In this document: one piece after another, positions 25,524 to 35,200 of the stretch
Numbering within the stretch: the stretch's first letter is position 1
Layout of the letters: every line of letters starts with the position of its first letter
From: Cesiribacter sp964504565
Lineage (GTDB): Bacteria; Bacteroidota; Bacteroidia; Cytophagales; Cyclobacteriaceae
Reading direction: 5' to 3'
DNA: 64,000 nt
Assembly (NCBI GenBank): GCA_964504565.1
Contig: CAZDEY010000013.1
Coordinates: 1-64,000, forward strand
The notes under the pieces: model-generated
What the model was told of the DNA's origin: nothing
The model's input: only the letters and a program-made list of their open reading frames with translations
Database searches by the model: none
Position numbers and translations under genes: made by a program

Positions 25524-27372
25524 GGACAAAACCACCGGATTATTGCTTATTGCTGCAATATTTCTGGCTTATATGCTTCTTAATAAGCCCGATGACTTGC
25601 CTGCCGATAATGCTCCGGACAATATAGAACAAGTACTAGCCGATACTACCACCACCCCTGACAACCAAACCCTAAGCCTGCCCGATTCGGTTCGGGACCA
25701 GCAATTGTACCGCCAATACGGGGCCTATGCTGCCGGCATGCAGGGCGAGGCAGCCATAACTACCCTGGAAAATGAGGTAATGCGGGTTGAACTTAGCTCG
25801 CAGGGTGGCGTGGTAAAGCGCGTATTGCTTAAAGACTTTCAAACCTACTGGGGCGATCCTCTTTATTTAGTAGATGAAAATTCCAGCAAGTTCAGCCTCA
25901 CTACCACTACACAAAACGGTCAAATTGACCTGCATACCCTATACTATCAGGCTAATGAGGTTAGTACGGATTCTACCCAAGGGGTGGAATTTACCCTTGA
26001 CCTAGGCAGCGGCAAACAGCTAAAGCAAACTTATTGGTTACCTAAAGGCGATAGCTATAAATTAGGCTATAGCGTACTAGGCGAGGCAGGTAACGCCCCG
26101 GCCGTGCTAACCTGGAACCACAAGCTTAAGAACCTGGAGCGCGACCTGGAAGACGGCCGCCAGCGTAGTACCGTAAACTACTATACCGCTGAAGAAGATT
26201 TTGAAGAACTAGATAAAATTACCAGCGGCACCGAAGAAACTCAGGTAGATGAGGCGGTTAAGTGGATAGGCCTGAACCACCGCTTTTTTACTGCCGCTAT
26301 TATTGCCGATTCTCCCTTCAGCCAAGCCAGCTTAAAAGAAACCGTTGATGAGGCCGATACAACCTACCTTAAAGAAGCAACTGCTCAGCTAAGCGTTCCG
26401 GCTGCCAATATCCAGCAAGGAGCTCAATTTACGTACTTCTTCGGCCCTAATAACTACTACATTCTAGACGAAGTAACCGAAGGATTTACCCATAACCTGA
26501 ATATCGGGTGGTTTTTGCTACGACCTATCAATAAGTGGGTTATTATACCAATTTTCCATTTTCTGGAGCAATTCTTTAGCAGCTACGGGCTTATTATTTT
26601 CCTACTGGTACTGTTTATAAAACTGGTGCTTTCGCCGCTTAGCTACAAAAGCTACGTGGGCATGGCTAAAATGCGGGTACTTAAACCGCAGATAGATGAA
26701 ATTAAAGCCAAGCACGGCGACGATCAGATGAAGGTGCAGCAGGAGCAAATGAAGCTTTACAACCAGTTGGGTATTAACCCAATTGCCGGTTGTGTGCCCA
26801 TGTTGCTGCAAATGCCTATTCTACTGGCAATGTTTTACTTCTTCCCTAATTCAATAGAACTACGGCAGGAAAGCTTTCTGTGGGCTAATGACCTTAGCAC
26901 CTATGATAGTATAATTAATTTGCCCTTCCCCATACCGTTCTACGGCGATCATGTAAGCTTATTCTGTCTATTAATGACTATTAGCCAGCTAATTTATACG
27001 CAAATTAGCCAGCAAACTACCATGAGCGGCCAGCCCGGCCCTATGAAGTATATTGCTTATATAACCCCGGTCATGTTCCTATTCTTCCTGAATAGCTTCC
27101 CGGCCGGCTTAACGTACTATTACTTTCTATCTAACCTAATCACGATTGGTCAGCAGTTATTTATTCGCCGGATGGTGGATGACGAAAAGGTTATGGCGCA
27201 GTTGGAGCAGAACAAGCTTAAGAATAAGGACAAGAAGAAAGGAGGCTTTTNNNNNNNNNNNGCCCGCCTGGAAGAAGCCCTGCGCCAGGGTCAGGAACGC
27301 TCGCAGCAGCTAGCTACCGAAACCGAAGCCAGCCGCAAAGCCCGCGCTACCCGCAGAGGCGAGAAAAAATAG
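25516..27372 (+). CDS. yidC: Membrane protein insertase YidC
   Basis: Inserts and folds inner-membrane proteins with or without SecYEG. The protein has an N-terminal span (residues about 7-22), a large periplasmic beta domain (about 60-330), and the conserved C-terminal insertase core from about residue 345 with segments such as GLIIFLLVLFIKLVLSPL, NPIAGCVPMLLQMPIL and PAGLTYYYFLSN. Eleven undetermined bases (27251-27261) fall in the basic C-terminal tail (GGF to ARLEEAL); the frame is preserved if eleven is right. About 618 residues, normal for Bacteroidota. It ends in a terminator. Confidence 0.95.
   Translation: MDKDKTTGLLLIAAIFLAYMLLNKPDDLPADNAPDNIEQVLADTTTTPDNQTLSLPDSVRDQQLYRQYGAYAAGMQGEAAITTLENEVMRVELSSQGGVVKRVLLKDFQTYWGDPLYLVDENSSKFSLTTTTQNGQIDLHTLYYQANEVSTDSTQGVEFTLDLGSGKQLKQTYWLPKGDSYKLGYSVLGEAGNAPAVLTWNHKLKNLERDLEDGRQRSTVNYYTAEEDFEELDKITSGTEETQVDEAVKWIGLNHRFFTAAIIADSPFSQASLKETVDEADTTYLKEATAQLSVPAANIQQGAQFTYFFGPNNYYILDEVTEGFTHNLNIGWFLLRPINKWVIIPIFHFLEQFFSSYGLIIFLLVLFIKLVLSPLSYKSYVGMAKMRVLKPQIDEIKAKHGDDQMKVQQEQMKLYNQLGINPIAGCVPMLLQMPILLAMFYFFPNSIELRQESFLWANDLSTYDSIINLPFPIPFYGDHVSLFCLLMTISQLIYTQISQQTTMSGQPGPMKYIAYITPVMFLFFLNSFPAGLTYYYFLSNLITIGQQLFIRRMVDDEKVMAQLEQNKLKNKDKKKGGFXXXXARLEEALRQGQERSQQLATETEASRKARATRRGEKK
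27251..27261. other. Assembly gap inside yidC
   Basis: Eleven N bases. The reading frame after the gap continues in the yidC frame to a stop at 27372, so the estimate is at least frame-compatible. Confidence 0.99.
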
Positions 27373-27392
27373 TATAAACTTATTTTATAATG

Positions 27393-27421
27393 AAGCCCGG
27401 CCATAATGGTCGGGCTTTTTT
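27393..27421 (+). terminator. yidC terminator
   Basis: AAGCCCGGCC-ATAAT-GGTCGGGCTT (27393-27417, one G-U pair) followed by a T-run to 27421, about 20 bases past the yidC stop. Confidence 0.88.
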
Positions 27422-27434
27422 GTGGAAGAACTAT

Positions 27435-27469
27435 AAGACCTATAAGGTTTTAGAAACCTTATAGGTCTT
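27435..27469. repeat. Perfect 16-bp inverted repeat between convergent genes
   Basis: AAGACCTATAAGGTTT and its exact complement AAACCTTATAGGTCTT enclose the loop TAG. Runs of T on both sides make it work as a bidirectional terminator for yidC and the convergent membrane protein gene, whose stop is ten bases away. It is longer and more perfect than ordinary terminators in this window. Confidence 0.85.
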
Positions 27470-27479
27470 TTTCTAAAGG

Positions 27480-28451
27480 TTAATTTTCGCTTACCGGAAT
27501 TTCGCTTAGAAGCCAGAGCTCCTTTAATCTTTTAATAAACTTTTGATCGCCATCGTTTTCGCTAGAAAGCGGAAAAATCACTGTACTATTATCCATCAGT
27601 TGAATTTGTACGTAGCCATCCTCCAGAACTGACGGATTTTCATAATATTCAATATCGAGGATTTCGTGCAATTTTACCTCAATAACCGGCTCCTCCCAAT
27701 CTTCATTATATAATACTACTTTCTTATTGGTGAAAAAGTAAAAACCATTTTCGAACGAAGGAAAACCGTTGGAATACCAAAATTCAATTGTTTCCGAAGG
27801 GCCTAATAACCTATGTTCACGGACAAAATTAACGTACTTAGCTTTTAATTGCCTACCCGGAATAACCTCGGTTTCTGGTGTAATTATGCCTAAAAGGGCT
27901 AACCCAATAAATATAAATGCTATAAAACCTCCAATTGATGCGGCAACATAGAATAATGTTTTCTTTTTGGTTCTGGTTTCTTTACCGCCATCAGTGAGTA
28001 TCCGGTGTTTATGCAAGCGAAAGGCCGCTTGGGTTCCTCTGAACAGAACCCATAAAATAAAAAAACCTACCAGGGTTCTTACGCCAAAGTTGCCATCCAC
28101 AAACCCTGAAATGATATTAAAGGTATAGTATATTAGAAGGCCTAAAGCTGCCAACCGTTTTTGCCTGAAAATTCCCCAACTTAAAGCAGCAATCAGTATA
28201 AAATCTATTAGCGACCATAAATCTGTACCTAAGCGTAGGCGGATATCTTCGCTAAAGTGACCCACTAGAGCAAATAAAAAGGTTACTACCGCTATAAATA
28301 CTCCAACATTTCCAGCAATTCTTATTCGCTTCTCAGCCTCCTGAACTTCTTCGGGAGTCATAGCGGCCGGCGGTATTGAGTTAGATTTAGCCACTGGGGT
28401 ATAGCCGGTATATTCTTTCAAACTGTCCTCCGGCTGATTGTCAGGTATCAT
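27480..28451 (-). CDS. Multi-span membrane protein with PH-like C-terminal domain
   Basis: A 323-residue protein of unknown function. The N-terminal 45 residues are soluble and proline-rich, then five membrane spans follow (about 46-66, 76-93, 101-118, 124-141 and 168-190), and residues 205-315 form a beta-rich domain ending in a helix, QKFIKRLKELWLL. The pattern FYFFTNKKVVLYNEDW with a conserved KLHEILDIEYY core resembles bacterial PH domains. It converges with yidC and is alone on its strand. Confidence 0.65.
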   Translation of the reverse strand: MIPDNQPEDSLKEYTGYTPVAKSNSIPPAAMTPEEVQEAEKRIRIAGNVGVFIAVVTFLFALVGHFSEDIRLRLGTDLWSLIDFILIAALSWGIFRQKRLAALGLLIYYTFNIISGFVDGNFGVRTLVGFFILWVLFRGTQAAFRLHKHRILTDGGKETRTKKKTLFYVAASIGGFIAFIFIGLALLGIITPETEVIPGRQLKAKYVNFVREHRLLGPSETIEFWYSNGFPSFENGFYFFTNKKVVLYNEDWEEPVIEVKLHEILDIEYYENPSVLEDGYVQIQLMDNSTVIFPLSSENDGDQKFIKRLKELWLLSEIPVSEN

Positions 28452-28799
28452 ATTGTTAAGGGTTAATAATAGCCTGCTAAGGTATAATAAGCTGGGGTAA
28501 TTTTAATTTCTAGGTAAGATTTTCAACTTAGCGGCATACCTTTCCCCGTACTTATTCATCGCCCTAAGCTATTTCCCAATTAAAACGTTTGTAGACTTTT
28601 ATGCCTCTCATTCTGTCAGTATCGTCTACTTTAATCCTTATTCATCAATACTAATACTTACTAAAACATTAGTCTGCCGGAGTATTTGATAAGCGGTAGG
28701 GTCGGTTTCAGGGAGCAATTTTACCTTACAGCATTAATAATTTTATAGCCAGTAAAACTGAGTGCCGGCTCCATTTTCCATTCTTTCCCCGAACCTACC
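28452..28799. other. Divergent intergenic region without recognised features
   Basis: Between a leftward membrane protein gene and the rightward CPBP gene. I see no ORF, RNA, repeat or full promoter. It must hold promoters for both flanking genes. Confidence 0.4.
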
Positions 28800-29549
28800 A
28801 TGAAGTATCCGCTAATACGCCCTGCCTTTTATTTGAATTTACTAAAGGAGCTAGGTGATTTTCTTAAACAACCTGAAAATCAGCCAAAGCTGCCTACCAC
28901 CAATCGCGAAAAGGTGTACAAAACGCTGGGCCTAATTATACTAAAGCCGGTATTTTTAATTCCGGTAATTTTGTTTTTTGCCCTGGTATACGACCCGGAA
29001 AATGTGCAGCAGGAAAGTATGCGAGAACGATTTTCTCCGCTGATGCTTCTGGTAGTTGGAGGCCTTTTACTACCGCTGCTAGAAGAAATAGCCTTTCGGC
29101 TTTCCCTAAAGTTTAATGTGCTAACCTTGGCCTTAACTTCCGCCGCCCTCACCTACTATCTGCTCACTAAAGCGGTATTTCATACCAAAGTAAGTGCGGT
29201 AGACGATAGCTTTATGCTCCGCAGCCTAATCAGTATTGGAGTTGGTCTGTTACTCTTTATAATCATAAACCGAGCTACCGCAAAAGAGGCATTAGCCAGA
29301 TTCTGGCAGAAAAATTTTAAGTATATATTTTACCTATCCTGCCTGGTATTTGCTTGGATTCATATCAGCAAATACGAAGTTACGCTACTTAATGTACTAT
29401 TACTTCCTATCCTAACCCTACCACAACTGTACAGTGCCATAATTTACGGCTACACCCGGGTAGCCTTTGGTTTTGCTTACCCGCTACTCATGCATATTGC
29501 TTTAAATACTATTGCAATTAGTATGTCGCTGCTAATTCATACTTCTTAG
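28800..29549 (+). CDS. CPBP family intramembrane metalloprotease
   Basis: Integral-membrane protease of the CPBP (CAAX/Abi) family. The 249-residue protein has six to eight membrane spans. The catalytic motif EExxxR appears as LLEEIAFR (Glu95, Glu96, Arg100), the second as FAWIHIS near 188 and the third as LLMHIALN near 236, which together form the membrane-embedded active site. Substrate unknown. It stands alone on the plus strand between unknown genes. In other bacteria such proteins have been linked to prenyl-protein processing and to bacteriocin self-immunity; neither is indicated here. Confidence 0.85.
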   Translation: MKYPLIRPAFYLNLLKELGDFLKQPENQPKLPTTNREKVYKTLGLIILKPVFLIPVILFFALVYDPENVQQESMRERFSPLMLLVVGGLLLPLLEEIAFRLSLKFNVLTLALTSAALTYYLLTKAVFHTKVSAVDDSFMLRSLISIGVGLLLFIIINRATAKEALARFWQKNFKYIFYLSCLVFAWIHISKYEVTLLNVLLLPILTLPQLYSAIIYGYTRVAFGFAYPLLMHIALNTIAISMSLLIHTS

Positions 29550-29634
29550 TTTACTTGACGTCTTTACCATGATCTGGGTCCCCACATACTTATTACATCT
29601 GGCAGTTAAGATCTATTAAGACACAGACCTTGGG

Positions 29635-30042
29635 TCAAAAATCTTCTAAATTACGACTAACAGTAAGGTTTTTATACAGTTCTATTCCACCCAAACCACA
29701 ACCTAAAGCTGGAACAAGTATTATTAGTTGTTCAAACCTGGTATTAAATACAGCCAGCACTAAAGCCGCCCCTGCCATAGCAATGGCTCCAAATATTATA
29801 AAAACTGCCGTAAATTTCATCATAGCTTTATGCACATTACCCAAAAACTTGCTTCGCCGGATCATACGCTCAACCTGCCTGAGAAAAATTTGACTGATAG
29901 AGTAGTGAAGCATATGATAGCCAACATTGCAAACAATGAACTCCCATATCAATTCTGAAAAGCTGCCTTCTCCCCAAAAGGTTAAAACAAAGCCAGTATA
30001 TAAAACTGAAGCCATCGCTCCTTTTTTATACTCACTACTCAT
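29635..30042 (-). CDS. Small membrane protein of unknown function
   Basis: A 135-residue protein with a hydrophobic N-terminal region (about 10-35) and a strong pair of spans at about 72-93 and 98-118, separated from the N-terminus by a basic amphipathic segment, FLRQVERMIRRSKFLG. No known family is recognised. It is on the minus strand in an AT-rich stretch and may belong with the three genes to its right, though 230 bases separate them. Confidence 0.5.
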   Translation of the reverse strand: MSSEYKKGAMASVLYTGFVLTFWGEGSFSELIWEFIVCNVGYHMLHYSISQIFLRQVERMIRRSKFLGNVHKAMMKFTAVFIIFGAIAMAGAALVLAVFNTRFEQLIILVPALGCGLGGIELYKNLTVSRNLEDF

Positions 30043-30274
30043 ATTGCTCCCGCCTTTTCATCCATCAAACACTATTAAGATTACCCCCCTTAAACCACTA
30101 CCTATTATTTGATTTATTTTTTGAAAATCAAACACTGTTAAACTGTTCAGATCCCCCCTCCCTAGGTCTATGTCTCCCCAGACCATTCACCAGCCAAGGT
30201 CAGTGAGGATGCAGACCAGGAGGTTAGGAATGTTAGTTTTTCTCAAACCGACTAATTTTATCTAATAGGTTTTT

Positions 30275-30979
30275 TTAGAATTCTCTAACTTTAGGATTTT
30301 TTGCTTTAGCTAACATCAGCTCAGCTTTCTTTTTAGTTATCGCTCGGTGTCTGCTTGGAAATTCATTAAATAAAACCGTAAATTCTTGGTCAATAACCTT
30401 GCTATATACATCTAATTCATTTTCACTAAACGAACCTTCTTTATTAACTAAATCTAGATAGTTATTATAATTCTCATAAATAATTCTAACATTTGAATCG
30501 GTCAAACGCTTAACTTCACTACTTTTAGGATCGTCGGCATCATAAATTATTTTATCAATACCCAAACGGAAGTAAGGGCGTTGTAATTGCAAGCCAAATT
30601 GCATAATCCGTACTAACTCTAAACCATATATAAAATTATCTTGCCGGTCTGTTTCGTAATAAGCATTAGTCAAATCACGGTATTCGTTGAAAAAATCTTG
30701 AGCTACAGAACGTCGATGATTCAACCCTAATGCCTCATCTTCTAGAACTACCAAAAAATTCTGAGGGTCAATCAACTTGTTAATAACCGGAGCGGTTTTC
30801 TGATTATTAAACGAAGGGTGGGGTTGGTCTTTGGGCATTACATATTCAATTGTACGTATAACTTGGTCGTAATCCTTAGGTGTCCAGTATCGTTTATCCA
30901 TTGGATACTCTGAAAGGCTATCGCCGCTACATCCAATGTTTAAAACTATAGGTATTAGAAACAAATAATTAAATTTCAT
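30275..30979 (-). CDS. Lipoprotein of unknown function
   Basis: A 234-residue protein with a short signal peptide ending in the lipobox NIGC (Cys17), so it is probably lipid-anchored in the envelope. The mature part is helical and charged with no motif I can name; it carries DDPKSSEVKRLTDSNVRI and a basic C-terminus. It lies 25 bases downstream of the DUF922-like gene on the same strand and is probably the last gene of a three-gene unit. AT-rich codon use sets it apart from nearby housekeeping genes. Confidence 0.65.
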   Translation of the reverse strand: MKFNYLFLIPIVLNIGCSGDSLSEYPMDKRYWTPKDYDQVIRTIEYVMPKDQPHPSFNNQKTAPVINKLIDPQNFLVVLEDEALGLNHRRSVAQDFFNEYRDLTNAYYETDRQDNFIYGLELVRIMQFGLQLQRPYFRLGIDKIIYDADDPKSSEVKRLTDSNVRIIYENYNNYLDLVNKEGSFSENELDVYSKVIDQEFTVLFNEFPSRHRAITKKKAELMLAKAKNPKVREF

Positions 30980-31004
30980 AAAGTAATTTTATACGTAAAA
31001 ATAA

Positions 31005-31700
31005 TTAAAATTGAACGGTTGTGCTACTGTAAAAATCTAAACTGTTAAGCAAACTATCAATTTTTTTCTGCCATTGTAATTGTTTCCCTAACAGCAAACT
31101 GTGATTGGTTTCGTAGTCGTACTTCTGTTGCATACTATCTAAATTTAAATTACTTTCAGTTAGAAGCTTCTTAACTTCAGGCCATTCAGGAATTTCGTCA
31201 TAGTTTGAAATTTGCTTTCTAAGCTCTCGAGCCCCTATTTCTGTAACTTTAAAGTGGTATAATTCGTGGATTAGCAATTCTTTTGTTTCTAATTCATGCT
31301 GATAAGTATAAGATCGGGCAGGATGAAAATAACTAACTATATTCCATCCATTGTTTATCCGCTTCACAACTATATTAGTTGAAATAAAAGCGAAACTGTT
31401 AATCCCTTGATGCATTTGATAAGGCTTCTTTAAACCCTTAAAATCCTCTAAAGTAATTTCGCTAATACTACTAAAAGGCATCGGCGATTGATAAGAGAAA
31501 ATGTTGACTCTGAATGTAACGATTATGACAGTTGATAAAATACCTATCGATAATATAATCCAGTTTAGACGTTCTACTAATCTAATTTGAACTTTACCTA
31601 TTGAAGGCGCTTTAAAAATTTTATATAACTTAATTAGGTCAGGTAGGAGAACAGCTGCATAGAGTAGTCCTACTATCCCTATAACAATCTTATACTCCAC
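31005..31700 (-). CDS. Membrane-anchored DUF922-like putative zinc protease
   Basis: A 231-residue protein with two N-terminal spans (about 4-22 and 46-65) and a soluble domain. Near residue 146 it has LLIHELYHFKVTEIGARELRK, an HExxH motif set in the surroundings typical of DUF922 proteins, where the motif is followed by F, a conserved E and ARxLR. The tail, YDYETNHSLLLGKQLQW, also fits that family. I infer a metal-dependent protease facing the periplasm. The start is GTG at 31700, which overlaps the upstream gene by 11 bases. AT-rich and with no near relatives in the window. Confidence 0.6.
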   Translation of the reverse strand: MEYKIVIGIVGLLYAAVLLPDLIKLYKIFKAPSIGKVQIRLVERLNWIILSIGILSTVIIVTFRVNIFSYQSPMPFSSISEITLEDFKGLKKPYQMHQGINSFAFISTNIVVKRINNGWNIVSYFHPARSYTYQHELETKELLIHELYHFKVTEIGARELRKQISNYDEIPEWPEVKKLLTESNLNLDSMQQKYDYETNHSLLLGKQLQWQKKIDSLLNSLDFYSSTTVQF

Positions 31701-32052
31701 GTATAATCCTCTTTGATATTAAATAAAATACCCAACATAAAACCCAGCTTAGAACAATGATACCTAAATAAGACAGAGAATTAAGCTCACTCTTTAAAGC
31801 AACAAGTTCAGATATTATAAATTGATATACCCAGATAGATAACGCAAACCCTATAAAGCGATAGTTTACAGATGTTGGTACATTATAATATCGCTCTTCA
31901 ACTCTAAGGACTAAAGTATAAGCCATTAAGGTTAAGGAAAGAAATAATGGCAAAAACACCCATTTATAATTGGAAAATAAAATGGTTAAATGCACGATAT
32001 TAAAAGTTAAAAGAGACCAAGATAAAGTACTGAACCAATTATTTAGTTTCAT
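31690..32052 (-). CDS. Small four-span membrane protein of unknown function
   Basis: I take the ATG at 32052 (MKLNNWFSTLSW), giving 120 residues; a TTG at 32082 would add ten. Four hydrophobic segments (about 7-25, 29-46, 60-80 and 91-111) fill nearly the whole protein. The end overlaps the DUF922-like gene, which supports co-translation. It is the first gene of the AT-rich unit. No family recognised. Confidence 0.5.
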   Translation of the reverse strand: MKLNNWFSTLSWSLLTFNIVHLTILFSNYKWVFLPLFLSLTLMAYTLVLRVEERYYNVPTSVNYRFIGFALSIWVYQFIISELVALKSELNSLSYLGIIVLSWVLCWVFYLISKRIIRGV

Positions 32053-32237
32053 AATATTACTATTACCATTTATTTTATTCAATATATAATATCATTTAAC
32101 AAAAATTTTTATAAATAATTTATCTCCTTGTTCTGTGTGCATACAAACCAGCTACCCCCTTTCTAGATAATAAAATCCTTATGACACACAGACCATAGAT
32201 TGTGATATTGGCCAATTGAAATTCCATGACAACATAT

Positions 32238-35200
32238 TTACCCCACCAACTTCACCTCAACGTCAGCCAATTCCTGCAAAGCTTTCATCACCTCATTGCT
32301 GGGTTCTACCCTGTATTTTCTACTTAACAGCTCCAGTTCTACGGGTTTGCCTTGGGCTTCGGCGGCTATTCTTAGCTTCATTTCGCAGCTGCCGGGGTGG
32401 CGATTGCCTACTTCTTCTATGCGGGCAATCAGTTGCTCGTCTATTGCGTGTATCGGCATTTGCAGCAACATGCTCTTGGTCATTTTACCGCGAATGTCGT
32501 TCAGCAACTGTATGTTCTTAATCTTAAACTCCAGTTCGCCGTCGCCCCAGGGTTTGGGCTGTACGCTTCCTTGCAAATAGAGGAACCAACCCGGGCTCAG
32601 GAAGCTCTTGAAGCGGGTATAATCCTCGCCAAAAATAAAGAAGGTGTGGCTGCCGTCGTAGTCCTCCATCGTGAGCGTACCGAAGGGCTTCCCGTTCTTG
32701 GTCATGCGGTGGCCCACATCGGTTACCGAGCCGCCCAGCGTACACTCCTGCCGCTGCCGCAATACTTCAATATCGTTCATCTCGCTGAACTTGGTATTGC
32801 AGAAGTCGGTTAGTTCNNNNNNNNNNCGCTTAGGTAGAAGCCTACTACTTCCTTTTCAATCCGCAGCTTTTCAATTTCACCGAAGGGGTCCACATTAGGC
32901 GCCTTGGGCTTGGGTATACTTACACCGCTGGCACCGCCAAACAGGCTGGCCTGGGCACTGTCTTCCTCCTGTTGCGCGCGCTGGGCCCATTTTACTGCGG
33001 TTTCTATTAAGGCACCGTCGCCGCCTTCTTCCGCGTACAAATACTGGCGGCGGTGGATGTTCGGGAAGCAATCGAAACCGCCCGCCATCGCCAGGCATTC
33101 AAAGGTCTTTTTGTTTACCGCCCGCAGGTTTACGCGCTTGGCAAAATCGAAGATATCCTTATACGGCCCTTTCTTATTTCGTTCTTCAATAATGGCTTCT
33201 ACTGCCGCTTCACCGGCGCCTTTAATAGCACCCAAACCAAAGCGTATTTCGCCGGCATCATTCACCATAAAATTCACCGCCGATTCGTTTACATCCGGTC
33301 CCAGTACCTTAATGCCCTGGTTGCGGCACTCTTCCATAAAGAAGGTTACCTTCTCAATATTGCTCTGGTTGTGGGTAAGCACCGAGGCCATATATTCGGC
33401 CGGGTAGTGGGCCTTCAGGTAGGCCGTATGGTAAGCCACCACCGAGTAACAGGTAGAGTGCGACTTATTAAAAGCGTAGGCCGCAAAGGCTTCCCAGTCT
33501 TTCCAAACTTTTTCCAGCACCTTGGGGTCGTGGCCCCGCTCCTTTCCGCCCTCAATAAATTTAGGCTTTAGTTTTTCCAGCAGGGCAAATATTTTCTTAC
33601 CCATTGCCTTCCGCAGTACGTCGGCGTCACCTTTACTAAAACCAGCCAGCGACTGGCTCAGGAGCATTACCTGTTCCTGATACACCGTAATGCCGTAGGT
33701 TTCGCCCAGGTACTCCTCCATCGCGTCGATGTCGTACACTATGGGCTCATCACCGTGTTTACGGGCAATAAAGTTGGGTATGTACTCCAGCGGGCCGGGT
33801 CGGTAAAGGGCGTTCATAGCGATAAGGTCTTCAAACTTATCGGGCTTCAGGTTACGCAGGTGCTTCTGCATACCCGGACTCTCAAACTGGAAGGTACCGT
33901 TGGTATGGCCGCGCTGGTACAGTTCGTAGGTTTTGGCATCGTCCAGCGGAATTTTGTCCGGGTCAATTTCTACGCCGTGGCGTTCCTTAATATAGGCAAT
34001 AGCGGTTTTTATCACCGTCAGGGTTTTAAGGCCCAGGAAGTCCATTTTCAGGAGGCCGGCATTTTCTACCACCGAGTTATCGAACTGGGTATTCACCAAC
34101 TGAGCATCCTTAGAGGTAGCCACCGGAACGAACTTGGTAATATCGTCCGGGGTAATTATGATACCGCAAGCGTGCAAACCGGTATTTCTGAGCGACCCTT
34201 CCAGCACCTCGGCCTGGCGCAAAACTTCCGAGCGTAAGCCGTGGCCGTCGCGGATGGTTCGTAGCTCAGGGACTTCTTTAAAGGCTTTGGCCAGCGTAGT
34301 GCCGGGCTTTTCTGGTACCATTTTAGCCAGCTCGTTACTTTCGGAAAGCGGCAACTCCATTACCCGCGCACAGTCGCGAATGGCCGATTTGGCTGCCATA
34401 GTACCGTAGGTAATAATATGGCTTACCTGATTGTAGCCGTACTTATCAACCACGTACTGAATTACCTTGCCGCGGCCTTCGTCGTCAAAGTCAATATCAA
34501 TATCGGGCAGTGAAACCCGGTCCGGATTCAGGAATCTCTCGAACAGGAGGTCATAGGCAATTGGGTCAACGTTAGTAATGCCAATACAGTAAGCCACCGC
34601 CGAACCAGCCGCCGAGCCCCGCCCCGGCCCTACCGATACGCCCATTTCACGAGCTTTATTGGTGAAATCCTGCACGATCAGGAAATAGCCGGGATAGCCG
34701 GTATTTTCAATCGTGGCTAGTTCAAAATCCAGTCGCTCCTGAATTTCGGGGGTAATTTCATCGTAGCGTTGCTTAGCGCCTTCGTAGGTCAGGTGGCGCA
34801 GGTAGGCATTTTCGCCGCGTTTGCCGCCATCTTCTTCATCTTTGGGGTCGATAAACTGGTCCGGTATATCAAATTTAGGTAGCAGTACGTCGCGCTGCAG
34901 CTTGAAGGGTTCTACCTTATCTACAATTTCCTGGGTACACTCAATAGCTTCGGGCAAGTCGGTGAAGAGCGCTTTCATTTCTACTTCACTCTTCAGGTAG
35001 AATTCTTCGTTTTCAAAGCCAAAACGGAAGCCTCTGCCGCGACCTATTGGCGTACTTTGTACTTCGCCATCGCGCACGCAAAGCAGTACGTCGTGAGCCT
35101 TGGCATCCTTCTTATCGAGGTAGTAGACGTTGTTGGCAGCGAAGTATTTAACCCCGTATTTTTTGCAGAATTGTAGCAGAACTTCATTAACCCGATTTTC

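Noticed and set aside
28800..29549. CPBP protein as part of an abortive-infection or bacteriocin system
   Set aside because: No partner genes for either; family membership alone is not evidence.
29553..32230. Short shared strings (ACAGACC) flanking the AT-rich island as attachment or insertion sites
   Set aside because: Matches of only seven or eight bases in AT-rich DNA with no integrase or ordered repeats; could be chance.
32238..32780. Separate 180-residue OB-fold gene
   Set aside because: It is the C-terminal part of DnaE, cut off by the N gap and a frame change caused by the gap length.
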